Shown piece after piece: positions 7,808 through 15,747 of a stretch of 64,000 bases of DNA (positions are counted from its first letter, which is position 1; each line of letters starts with the position of its first letter). A program made the translations under genes and the position numbers. This stretch comes from Balneola sp. EhC07 (GTDB taxonomy: Bacteria; Bacteroidota; Rhodothermia; Balneolales; Balneolaceae), in NCBI RefSeq assembly GCF_001650905.1, contig NZ_LXYG01000016.1, forward strand, positions 62,001 through 126,000, written 5' to 3'. Below the pieces are notes generated by a model that saw nothing but the letters and a program-made list of their open reading frames with translations, had not been told where the DNA came from and did no database searches.

Positions 7808-7863
7808 ATCAGACAGATAAGGCTCCAAAGATACATAACGATTTATGCAAAACTCAATCAAGA

Positions 7864-8262
7864 TTATGACTTGGTTTGGCAAAGTTCGATCAAAACTCCG
7901 TGATTATCTTTGGGATGAACAAAAGCCACGAGCTTGTTATCGGCACCATCTTTGGGTTGCTCGTTAAGGACGGTAAATCCTTCTTGCCTGAGGCGATCCA
8001 GCTCCGAATGGATATCCTGCACTTCAAACGCAACGTGGTGAATACCTTCTCCCTTTTTCTCGATGTATTTATTGATGACCGAATCCGGCGCTGTGCCACC
8101 AAGCAATTCAACCTTTGATTCTCCGGTATTAAAAAAGGCTGTTTCTACCTTCTCACTATCAACGACTTCCCTTTTATCGCAGCTGCGATTTAAAATCTTC
8201 TCATAGGTTTTAACAGCTGATTCCAGGTCTTTTACAGCAATACCGATATGGTCTATATGCAT
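7864..8262 (-). CDS. mce: Methylmalonyl-CoA epimerase
   Basis: A 132-residue single VOC-fold protein that interconverts (R)- and (S)-methylmalonyl-CoA in propionate and odd-chain/branched-chain degradation. Family blocks are MHIDHIGIAVKDLESAV with the first metal His, GEGIHHVAFEVQDI with the next His, and GVLIELCQ with the terminal metal Glu. Its length equals that of characterised epimerases. No mutase gene lies in the window. It is the chromosomal gene next to the integrated element's right end and would be directly upstream of tRNA-Pro in the unoccupied chromosome. Confidence 0.93.
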   Translation of the reverse strand: MHIDHIGIAVKDLESAVKTYEKILNRSCDKREVVDSEKVETAFFNTGESKVELLGGTAPDSVINKYIEKKGEGIHHVAFEVQDIHSELDRLRQEGFTVLNEQPKDGADNKLVAFVHPKDNHGVLIELCQTKS

Positions 8263-8563
8263 AACTCAAACTTTTAATTTCATACAAAGTAGGTATTCGT
8301 CATTTTAATTTCGAGTGAAATTAAACAGAAAAAATTACTCAAGAGTTTTTAAGACAACGCTGCTTTTTTCGTTGATGCATTTCCTAAAATTCTAAAACCT
8401 GTACAACCCCAAGGAGTTACGTTTATTTTTTGTAGCTTTTTACCTGAAGATTTTATTTACTGTTAGTTCATTTCGTCAAATTCTTTTCGGGTTAAAAAGG
8501 CCAATTATTTAAGTAGCGCGGCTTTAGAACGATAAAGTGATCAATTGACATTGTTTACAAATT
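8263..8563. promoter_or_regulatory. Divergent intergenic region with a 9-bp inverted repeat
   Basis: This 301-base gap separates the divergent epimerase and histidine kinase genes and should hold both promoters. The one clear structure is a perfect inverted repeat TTTAATTTC-GAGT-GAAATTAAA at 8304-8325, about 40 bases upstream of the epimerase start, which could be a regulator site. I see no further gene, and no Shine-Dalgarno sequence before the kinase ATG. Confidence 0.4.
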
Positions 8564-10150
8564 ATGTGGAAACCAATACACCTGGATTTTATTCTTGGGA
8601 GGTACGAACCATTCGACAAGCGCGTAATCGTTGTTCTGATTGGCTGGATACTTTTGATTTCCGGAACCATCTGGTTTTCACTGAATAATTTACCTTCAGA
8701 CTGGATCGATCCCGGTGGGAATAAAAATGAACTTTTGAAAATTTTCATTCTTAACCCATCAATGATTATAGGTTTATTATTGCTGTTCTGGTTCGGTTTC
8801 GAATGGTCATTTATAGTTGTGTTCTTGTCAATGTTCATTATCGGAGTATTCAGTAGTCTGGATCCTTTTTGGGCTATATTATTCGGGCTGTCATTCACAT
8901 TCACTCTTTCAATTTATGCTATCGTTTATCACTGTTTGAATTTTTCTTATCAGTTAAGATCAGTGAGTAGTATCGTTTTATATGTGGGGACATCCTTTGT
9001 GGCATCTACCGCCAGCTCTCTTGGAACATTTATATGGAGCCTGGAGCATGATTTAAATGCATCAGAAACCATTTATATGTGGAATGGTTGGTGGTCAGGT
9101 TCTTTTCTTCAAACTGTTTTTATAATAGCTCCGATTTTATATATCTGTTCACCGGCTCTTGAAAGATGGAAAGAGAAAACCTTCGAATTTCCGGAAAAGA
9201 AAGAAGTTTCTACAAAATGGATCTACAGCACAGTTATTTTGATAACAGTTGTGATCTCGGTTTTTATCTTTTCAGGTGATTATCTCGCCAAAAAGAGGAT
9301 CGCAGAACAGGTACACACAATGAAAACCCTGACCAGTGAAGCAATTATAAGTTCGATAGAGTCATTCGGTATCATTACTTGGGTTTCTATTTGGATCGTA
9401 TTTTGTGTGGGGATTGGGGCTGTGTTTGTAATTACCAGCTGGAATACGGAATTAAAAAAGAAAGTAGAAGAGCGGACGGGATCTCTTACTATTGCTGAAG
9501 AACGTTTAAAAGAGTCTCTTTCTGAAAAGGAAACCTTGCTGAACGAGATCCATCACAGAGTGAAGAATAATCTCGCAGTTGTAATTGCACTACTTGATCT
9601 GCAGCGAATGAGGAATACTGATCCTGGAATCATAAAAGTACTTGATGATGCCAAATCCAGAATTAAGTCGATGGGTTTTGTGCACGAAACATTATACCAA
9701 ACGGAAGACTTTGCTAATGTTGAATTTTCAGAATATTTGGATCGGCTTTGTCATTCCCTTGAAGCAACTCTAAAAACTCCTGATAAAGAGATAAATATTG
9801 TTCATGATTGTGATAAAATAAGTCTTCCGATTCAAAAAGCTATTCCTTTAGGTTTGCTTATAAACGAAATAATAGTGAATTCTTATAAGCATGCATTTAA
9901 GGAATTGAATGAGGGGACTGTTAGTTTGAGCCTGAACAAAACAGGTGATGAGTACTTTTTGGAAATAAAAGATAACGGTGTGGGATTTTCCAATCTTGAA
10001 AAACCAGGCAAAGACTCCAAAAGTCTGGGTATGAAATTAATTAAAACCCTGACTAAGCAACTTCGGGGCAATCTGGATTTGCATTCGGAATATGGAGATA
10101 CGAGTTTTAGGCTTAAGTTTTCTTTGGAGAACCAACCTCAGGACGGTTAG
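8564..10150 (+). CDS. MASE1-like membrane sensor histidine kinase (HisKA_2 type)
   Basis: A 528-residue sensor kinase. Residues 20-200 contain about six to seven membrane segments and a WNGWWSGS...IIAP stretch like the MASE1 sensory domain. A periplasmic loop lies between segments at about 220-240 and 270-292. A short coiled linker then leads into a HisKA_2 domain with EIHHRVKNNLAVV (phosphorylated His about 331). The ATPase domain has the N box INEIIVNSYKHAF, DNGVGF and SLGMKLI. All catalytic boxes are intact. No receiver gene is adjacent, so its partner is elsewhere, possibly an EcfG/PhyR-like or single-domain regulator. The signal sensed is unknown. Confidence 0.88.
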   Translation: MWKPIHLDFILGRYEPFDKRVIVVLIGWILLISGTIWFSLNNLPSDWIDPGGNKNELLKIFILNPSMIIGLLLLFWFGFEWSFIVVFLSMFIIGVFSSLDPFWAILFGLSFTFTLSIYAIVYHCLNFSYQLRSVSSIVLYVGTSFVASTASSLGTFIWSLEHDLNASETIYMWNGWWSGSFLQTVFIIAPILYICSPALERWKEKTFEFPEKKEVSTKWIYSTVILITVVISVFIFSGDYLAKKRIAEQVHTMKTLTSEAIISSIESFGIITWVSIWIVFCVGIGAVFVITSWNTELKKKVEERTGSLTIAEERLKESLSEKETLLNEIHHRVKNNLAVVIALLDLQRMRNTDPGIIKVLDDAKSRIKSMGFVHETLYQTEDFANVEFSEYLDRLCHSLEATLKTPDKEINIVHDCDKISLPIQKAIPLGLLINEIIVNSYKHAFKELNEGTVSLSLNKTGDEYFLEIKDNGVGFSNLEKPGKDSKSLGMKLIKTLTKQLRGNLDLHSEYGDTSFRLKFSLENQPQDG

Positions 10151-10262
10151 GAAGATAATTCGAAGAAATCTCTGTTTGTAAACCATGTGCAAAATATGGA
10201 TTTTCATGATCATGATAGTGCTATGCAAGAAATCACTAAGAAATTCTCAATATCTTATCTAA

Positions 10263-11345
10263 ATGAAACACCACTCACCCGCACCTGCTTCAAAAGATAA
10301 ACATCCTTTTTGGCTGAAGTCCTCGGTTACTTTAATAGGATTATCACTTCTGTTTGTAATTTTGAGCTACGGAAAATTCATTCTGATGCCTCTGGCTTTT
10401 GCAGCCTTTATTTCGATGCTGTTAAATCCGATTGTCAACAAGCTGGAAAGCTGGAAGCTGGGAAGGGCTTTCAGCATTATCTTGACTTTATTGCTTGTTG
10501 TAATCGTATTCAGTGGAATTGTGACTTTGATCTCAGCACAATTCGTTCAATTTTCTGAGCGAATCCCGGAAGTAACTGATAGACTCAAATCTGTTACTGC
10601 TGAAGGTGTTCAATTCTTAGAAGAAACAGTAGGTATTTCGGAAGAAGAGCGAACCGATTACTTAGAACAAGGTCTCAGCAACCTGATCGATAAAAGCGGA
10701 CAATATCTGGGTTCTGTTGTAAGCGCAACCACCAGTGCTTTCACGCTGATGTCGCTGCTCCCCATATTCATTTTCTTTATGCTGTATTACAAAGAGATGT
10801 ACCAAACCTTTTTCAGGAAGTTGTTTGAACGTAAAGAAGGCAATTCTATGATCGATGGTGTGCTGGATAATGTACAGGAGGTCACCCAAAACTATCTGGT
10901 TGGCATGCTTACCGTAATAGGTATTCTGGCAGTGTTGAATACCACCGGTTTATTGTTGATCGGGTTAGAACATGCCATTTTCTTTGGAGTGTTTGCGTCA
11001 TTACTTGCCGTAATTCCTTATATCGGCATTATTATCGGAGCGTTGCCGCCGCTATTATTCGCATTTTTGTTGGGAGATTCTTTACTGACACCATTATTAG
11101 TGATTGCTGTTTTCGGAACGGTTCAGTTTCTGGAGGGCAACTTCATCACTCCAAGAATTGTGGGGTCCAAAGTGGCTATAAATCCTTTTATGGCAATGTT
11201 GGCGTTGATCATTGGTGGAGAACTATGGGGAATTTCCGGAATGATCCTTTTTGTGCCGCTGATTGGAATTCTTCGTGTGATCTTTGAGCAAATTGAAGAA
11301 CTGAAACCGTACGGGTATTTGCTGGGGAACAGAATTGAATACTAA
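10263..11345 (+). CDS. AI-2E family transporter (PerM/YdiK-like)
   Basis: A 360-residue inner-membrane protein with the layout of the AI-2E/PerM family. It has two N-terminal membrane segments (about 20-65), one ending in LNPIVNKLESW, then a soluble amphipathic region (about 95-150). Five or so segments follow in the C-terminal half, including the conserved FFGVFASLLAVIPYIGIIIGALPPLL and EGNFITPRIVGSKVAINPF blocks. Family members export small molecules or act as ion antiporters. The autoinducer name reflects one E. coli member and should not be taken as function here. It follows the histidine kinase by 112 bases in the same direction. Confidence 0.92.
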   Translation: MKHHSPAPASKDKHPFWLKSSVTLIGLSLLFVILSYGKFILMPLAFAAFISMLLNPIVNKLESWKLGRAFSIILTLLLVVIVFSGIVTLISAQFVQFSERIPEVTDRLKSVTAEGVQFLEETVGISEEERTDYLEQGLSNLIDKSGQYLGSVVSATTSAFTLMSLLPIFIFFMLYYKEMYQTFFRKLFERKEGNSMIDGVLDNVQEVTQNYLVGMLTVIGILAVLNTTGLLLIGLEHAIFFGVFASLLAVIPYIGIIIGALPPLLFAFLLGDSLLTPLLVIAVFGTVQFLEGNFITPRIVGSKVAINPFMAMLALIIGGELWGISGMILFVPLIGILRVIFEQIEELKPYGYLLGNRIEY

Positions 11346-11431
11346 CCCGTATGGCTTTGCTTATTATTAGATTTTAATTACAATGCCTCATCTTATTATT
11401 AAAAAAGAAAACTAACTCCGGGTTTATTATT

Positions 11432-12949
11432 ATGAAATCACCCTTTTATTCCAAGGCTGTTCCAGCCGTTTCGTTCTGTATAACTATTATTTTGGGTTTC
11501 GTTATTCAAACAAATGCTCAGGCACAAGATACCTGGCATTCTTCTACAAAAGATGAAGACAGACCGCTTTTCACGGAACACTTTGGTCCGGAGGAGTTTG
11601 CAGAAAGAAGAGCAAAGGTCTATGATGAAATCGGAGAAAGTTCTATAGCTGTGCTTCAGGGGGCACCAAGTCCTGAGGGGTATCATCACTTCAGACAGTA
11701 CAATGAGTTTTATTATTTGTCCGGAATGGAGTCTCCTGATGCATATCTGATTTTGGATGGAAGCAGCAGAACAGCCACGATATATTTGTACGATCGAAAA
11801 AGCGGGCGCGAATATGGAGAGGGAAAAATACTTTCATTTGAAGATGCAGAGCTAGTGAAAGAGTTATCCGGAATTGAGGCTGTTGGGTCTTATTCTACTT
11901 TAAAAGAGCATTTAAAATCTTACAACGACAACAAGCAGATAGAAAATATATATACTCCTTTCAGTCCGTACGAAGGTTTGGGAATGACCAGAGGCATGGC
12001 AAGACGCGCTTTGAATGATGTTAAAGAAAACCCTTTGGATACAAGACCTGCTAGACATGAGAATTTTATAAACGAACTAAAAAAGGCGTCATCTGATCTG
12101 GCTGTAAATGATCTAGACCCTGTTATTGATGAGCTGAGAAAGATCAAAAGCCCTAAGGAAATAGAGCTGATTAGAAGATCTACAAGATTGCAGGCAGAAG
12201 TGATCATGGAATCAATGAGGTCAACAGAAGTTGGAATTAAGCCTTATGAACTTGAAGGAGTTGCAAACTATATATACTGGACTCAGAATATTCAGGGACC
12301 TGCCTACTATGCTCTTATCCATTTTGGTCCGGACGCTTATATGAATCATTATCACGGAAGCGTTAGAGCCGCAAAAGATGGAGATATGATCTTAATGGAT
12401 TACGGTGCCTATGACAGATATTATTCCAGTGATCTGGGACGGATGTGGCCTGCAAACGGGATTTTTAATCCGGTTCAGAGAGAATTGTACACTTTCTATT
12501 TGAGAATTTATGAGGCTATTTTGAAGAATATAAAGATCGGTTTAACGCCACAGGAAGTAATGAAAAAAGCTGTGGTTGAAATGGATAATATTCTTGAAAC
12601 AACAACTTTTTCTAAACCGCTTTTTAAAACCCGTGCTACAGAATTTGTTAATTCATACAAAGAGAGATCTAAAAGCCCAAGAATGTCACTTGGGCATGGT
12701 GTTGGTATGTCGGTTCATGATGTAGGAGATTACAGTGCACCGTTAGAGGAAGGAATGGTTTTTGTTATAGAACCACAATTCAGAGTGCCTGAAGAAAAGA
12801 TATACATCAGGCTTGAAGATATGATAGTGGTTACAAAAAATGGCGTAGAGGTAATAAGCGACTACCTACCACGAGATATTGAAAGCATCGAAAAGATCAT
12901 GCAAGAAGAAGGATTATTACAGAAGTTTCCTGTTTCAATCGACAATTAA
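11432..12949 (+). CDS. Secreted Xaa-Pro aminopeptidase-like M24 peptidase
   Basis: A 505-residue protein with a signal sequence (about 1-31, ending NAQAQ), so it acts in the periplasm or outside. It has an N-terminal aminopeptidase P domain (about 50-210, starting FTEHFGPEEFAERRAKV). The C-terminal pita-bread domain shows all five metal ligands: Asp in LMDYGAYD, Asp in SSDLGRMW, His in LGHGVGMSVHDVGD, Glu in VIEPQF and Glu in RLEDMIVV. It should remove N-terminal residues ahead of proline in imported peptides. It sits in a run of exported peptidases (S1 at 14827, M14 at 15748) that suggests protein scavenging. Confidence 0.93.
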   Translation: MKSPFYSKAVPAVSFCITIILGFVIQTNAQAQDTWHSSTKDEDRPLFTEHFGPEEFAERRAKVYDEIGESSIAVLQGAPSPEGYHHFRQYNEFYYLSGMESPDAYLILDGSSRTATIYLYDRKSGREYGEGKILSFEDAELVKELSGIEAVGSYSTLKEHLKSYNDNKQIENIYTPFSPYEGLGMTRGMARRALNDVKENPLDTRPARHENFINELKKASSDLAVNDLDPVIDELRKIKSPKEIELIRRSTRLQAEVIMESMRSTEVGIKPYELEGVANYIYWTQNIQGPAYYALIHFGPDAYMNHYHGSVRAAKDGDMILMDYGAYDRYYSSDLGRMWPANGIFNPVQRELYTFYLRIYEAILKNIKIGLTPQEVMKKAVVEMDNILETTTFSKPLFKTRATEFVNSYKERSKSPRMSLGHGVGMSVHDVGDYSAPLEEGMVFVIEPQFRVPEEKIYIRLEDMIVVTKNGVEVISDYLPRDIESIEKIMQEEGLLQKFPVSIDN

Positions 12950-12985
12950 TAACTGCCACGGTTAGAAAAATAAATCAATAGTGGT

Positions 12986-14743
12986 TTATTTCGCCTGGAA
13001 AAAATTCAGTACTTCTTCAGCGCTTTTTGTATTCAGGACACGTTCTTTTTCGTATTTACCTTTGCGGGCAATTCGGGTTCCATATTTCATCAGGTCGATG
13101 CCATCAATAGTGTGAGCATCGGGATTTACAGAAGTCATCAACCCAACTTCTTTGGCTTTGTTTCCGAACTTCCAGTCTAAGTCTAATCGTCGGGGATTGG
13201 CATTGATCTCGATAGCAGTGTTATGCTCTGCTGCCAAGGCAACCAATTCGTTCAGGTCGATCTTACTTTCTTCTCTTTTAAGAAGTAATCGTCCGGTTGG
13301 ATGACCGATCATTCGTGTGTATGGATTTTTGATCGCATTTCTAAACCGCTCCATCATTTTCTTTTCGGGCATTTCTAACGATTGATGAACGGAAGCGATT
13401 ATAAAATCAAATCCTTCCAGAATATCATCTTCATAATCCAGACTTCCATCGGCCAGAATATCAGATTCGATTCCTTTAAAGATCACAAAGTTTGTCCCTG
13501 ACGATTTAAACCCTTCGTTCAATGCATCAATTTCATCCCATTGTTGCTTTACTTCATCCGGTTTTAATCCACCGGCGTAAGCTGCTGTTTGGGAGTGATC
13601 AGTAATTCCTAAATATTCATAACCTCTTTCTATACAGGCTTCCGCCATTTCTTTGATGGAAAACTTCCCATCACTCCAGGTACTGTGAGCATGGATTACT
13701 CCACGAATATCATCGTCCGTTACAAGGTCGATCTCTTTATGAGTTTCAAAGATCTCAAATTCACCACGATCTTCACGTAATTCCGGAGGCACAAAATTCA
13801 GATCTAATAATTTATAGATATCCGATTCGGTTTTGAATTCCTGAGGAGCCTCCCAATTGGTTTCACCGTCTTCTTTGAGCTTATATAAACCATATTCATT
13901 CAAACTCATCCCTTTATTTCTGGCACGAGATCGCAGCTCTACATTATGTTCCTTACTTCCGGTGAAGTACATCAAAGCAGCGGCAAAGTTTTCCGGTTTA
14001 ACGATCCGAAGATCAACCTGTCGCCCATCTGTAGTTCGAACAGAGCTTTTGGTATCTCCTTTTCCAAGTATCTCTGTTACTCTTCCGTGATTGGTGAATA
14101 CTTCGAATAATCCCGGGATATGCTTTTCATCCGCGGCAATCAGAATATCAATATCCCCGATGGTTTCTTTGGACCGACGCAGCGACCCAGCCACTTCAAT
14201 TTGTTGAACTCCTTCCAGATCTTTTAAGCTGGCAAAAATATCATCAGCAATTTTTTGAGCTTCATCCAGTCGGCATCGCTCATCATATTTTTCCATCCAT
14301 TCGATAGACTTCTGAATTTTCTCTGCTGATTTTCCACCTAATCCCGGTAGTTTTGCAAGTTCACCGTTATTGATCAGTTCCTTCAATTCTTCAATTTCAG
14401 TAATGCCAAAGGTCTCATGAATTTTGAGGATGTTCTTTGGACCCAATCCTGAAATTTCAGTCCATTTCAAAAGTCCCGGCGGAATCTTTTCACGAAAAGC
14501 TTCCAGTACCGGCATTTTTCCAGTTTCATCGTAAGCGTAAATATCTTCAGCAATGGATTTTCCGATTCCTTTAATATCAGTCAGGTTCTTATTGTTGATG
14601 TACTCGTTGATATCTTCGCTCATTCCATCCACAGTGAGAGCAGCTTTGTCAAAGGCGATGGCCTTAAAGCGATTCTCTCCTGCCAATTGCATGAGTTGGA
14701 AAACTTCTCTGAGTTTGGAGGCGATGTCTTGATTGCTGGGCAT
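12986..14743 (-). CDS. polX: DNA polymerase/3'-5' exonuclease PolX
   Basis: A family X polymerase fused to a PHP domain, used in base-excision and gap repair. From the N-terminus there are helix-hairpin-helix 8-kDa repeats (ISGLGPKNILKIHETFG, LPGLGGKSAEKI), the palm with the metal motif GDIDILIAA and later RQVDLRIV, and a PHP domain starting GVIHAHSTWSDGKFS with further metal residues in ITDHSQ, HPTGRLL and NPDAHTID. I prefer the ATG at 14743, since family proteins start right at the equivalent of SNQDIASKLREV; an upstream GTG at 14773 would add ten residues. About 585 residues, full length. It stands alone between convergent and divergent peptidase genes. Confidence 0.95.
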   Translation of the reverse strand: MPSNQDIASKLREVFQLMQLAGENRFKAIAFDKAALTVDGMSEDINEYINNKNLTDIKGIGKSIAEDIYAYDETGKMPVLEAFREKIPPGLLKWTEISGLGPKNILKIHETFGITEIEELKELINNGELAKLPGLGGKSAEKIQKSIEWMEKYDERCRLDEAQKIADDIFASLKDLEGVQQIEVAGSLRRSKETIGDIDILIAADEKHIPGLFEVFTNHGRVTEILGKGDTKSSVRTTDGRQVDLRIVKPENFAAALMYFTGSKEHNVELRSRARNKGMSLNEYGLYKLKEDGETNWEAPQEFKTESDIYKLLDLNFVPPELREDRGEFEIFETHKEIDLVTDDDIRGVIHAHSTWSDGKFSIKEMAEACIERGYEYLGITDHSQTAAYAGGLKPDEVKQQWDEIDALNEGFKSSGTNFVIFKGIESDILADGSLDYEDDILEGFDFIIASVHQSLEMPEKKMMERFRNAIKNPYTRMIGHPTGRLLLKREESKIDLNELVALAAEHNTAIEINANPRRLDLDWKFGNKAKEVGLMTSVNPDAHTIDGIDLMKYGTRIARKGKYEKERVLNTKSAEEVLNFFQAK

Positions 14744-14826
14744 ATCTTTCAATTTCTTTTGCCACGGAAGCACAAAAACACAAAATTTGTTTTATAGCTT
14801 TTGCGATATGGCGTTTTAGTGACTGA

Positions 14827-15600
14827 CTATTGGTTCAGATCAATATCGTTGTTTTTTAATTCGGTCTCAATCCAATCTGTAAATTCAGAAACTCTTGTGT
14901 AGAATTCATACACATTATACACGCCTTCCGGTTTTCCCATTCCTCTGCCATTTTGATGTGAGCTTACACCAATTATATATGCCTGTTCGCTATCAAACCA
15001 GAGAGCCGGTCCTCCGCTATCACCCGGTCCGCTGATCCCTTCTAACGGCAATGCATCTTCTGAATCAGGAGCATCAAACGTAAACCGAATAAAACCGTCG
15101 TCTCGAGCTCCATCTACTCTGTTCTGAGCAGCGCGCATTTTCCGGTCTTTGTTGATCGAGCCTTCAACCATTCCTTTATCGCCGGTGCCTGCCCATCCTG
15201 TTCCTGCAAAAATGATCTCCTTGCCAACTTCGTCATTATTGTAATAGAGTTTTGCCAGCTCAACACCGGGAACATCTTCTTCCAGAATAATGATGGCGAT
15301 GTCGTTGGCAATGCTTCTGCTCATATCGAATTCCGGATGATTAATGATCTTTTTAATATCGTATTTAATTCCATCAACGGTCACATCATCTCCAATTTGT
15401 GGAACAGAAGCAACATGAGCTGCAGTAATGATCACATTCGGAAGAATGAAAGTTCCGCATCCTGCATTAAGCCTGATCGCAGAGCCGGCATAATTTTCAG
15501 CTAAAGCAATGTATTCGGATTCGTCTACATCATGTCGCATTATTATTTCAGGGCTAAATCCCGAAAAGAAGAAAAAGATAAGGGCTGATCGTAAAAGCAT
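14827..15600 (-). CDS. Secreted trypsin-like serine protease (S1)
   Basis: A 257-residue chymotrypsin-fold protease with an N-terminal signal (RSALIFFFFSGFSP). The triad is visible: His62 in IITAAHVAS, Asp in ANDIAIIILEED and Ser in SGPGDSGGPALWF. There is no PDZ domain, so it is not a DegP-type protease. It probably acts outside the cell or in the periplasm on protein substrates. A conserved Cys (GCGTF) sits near the start of the mature domain. It is divergent from the M14 peptidase gene, sharing a 147-base promoter region with it, and lies 83 bases downstream of the PolX start in the same direction. Confidence 0.9.
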   Translation of the reverse strand: MLLRSALIFFFFSGFSPEIIMRHDVDESEYIALAENYAGSAIRLNAGCGTFILPNVIITAAHVASVPQIGDDVTVDGIKYDIKKIINHPEFDMSRSIANDIAIIILEEDVPGVELAKLYYNNDEVGKEIIFAGTGWAGTGDKGMVEGSINKDRKMRAAQNRVDGARDDGFIRFTFDAPDSEDALPLEGISGPGDSGGPALWFDSEQAYIIGVSSHQNGRGMGKPEGVYNVYEFYTRVSEFTDWIETELKNNDIDLNQ

Positions 15601-15747
15601 AATTACTGATTGTATTAAGATTTCCGTAAAAGTTATTCAAAAGAGTTGTTCAAAGGAAAAGTAAACTGTAAAATCCATCTTAAATAAAATTTAACTGCAA
15701 AATTGGTTAGCTCACTGCAAATTCTCACTAAATTTAAATTTACAGAC

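Noticed and set aside
8524-8904. Minus-strand frame overlapping the start of the histidine kinase
   Set aside because: Low-complexity Asn/Ser-rich translation and no start signal; the kinase's membrane segments explain the region.
10263-11345. Autoinducer-2 exporter as a firm function
   Set aside because: Only the family name suggests it; no LuxS or other quorum-sensing gene is nearby.
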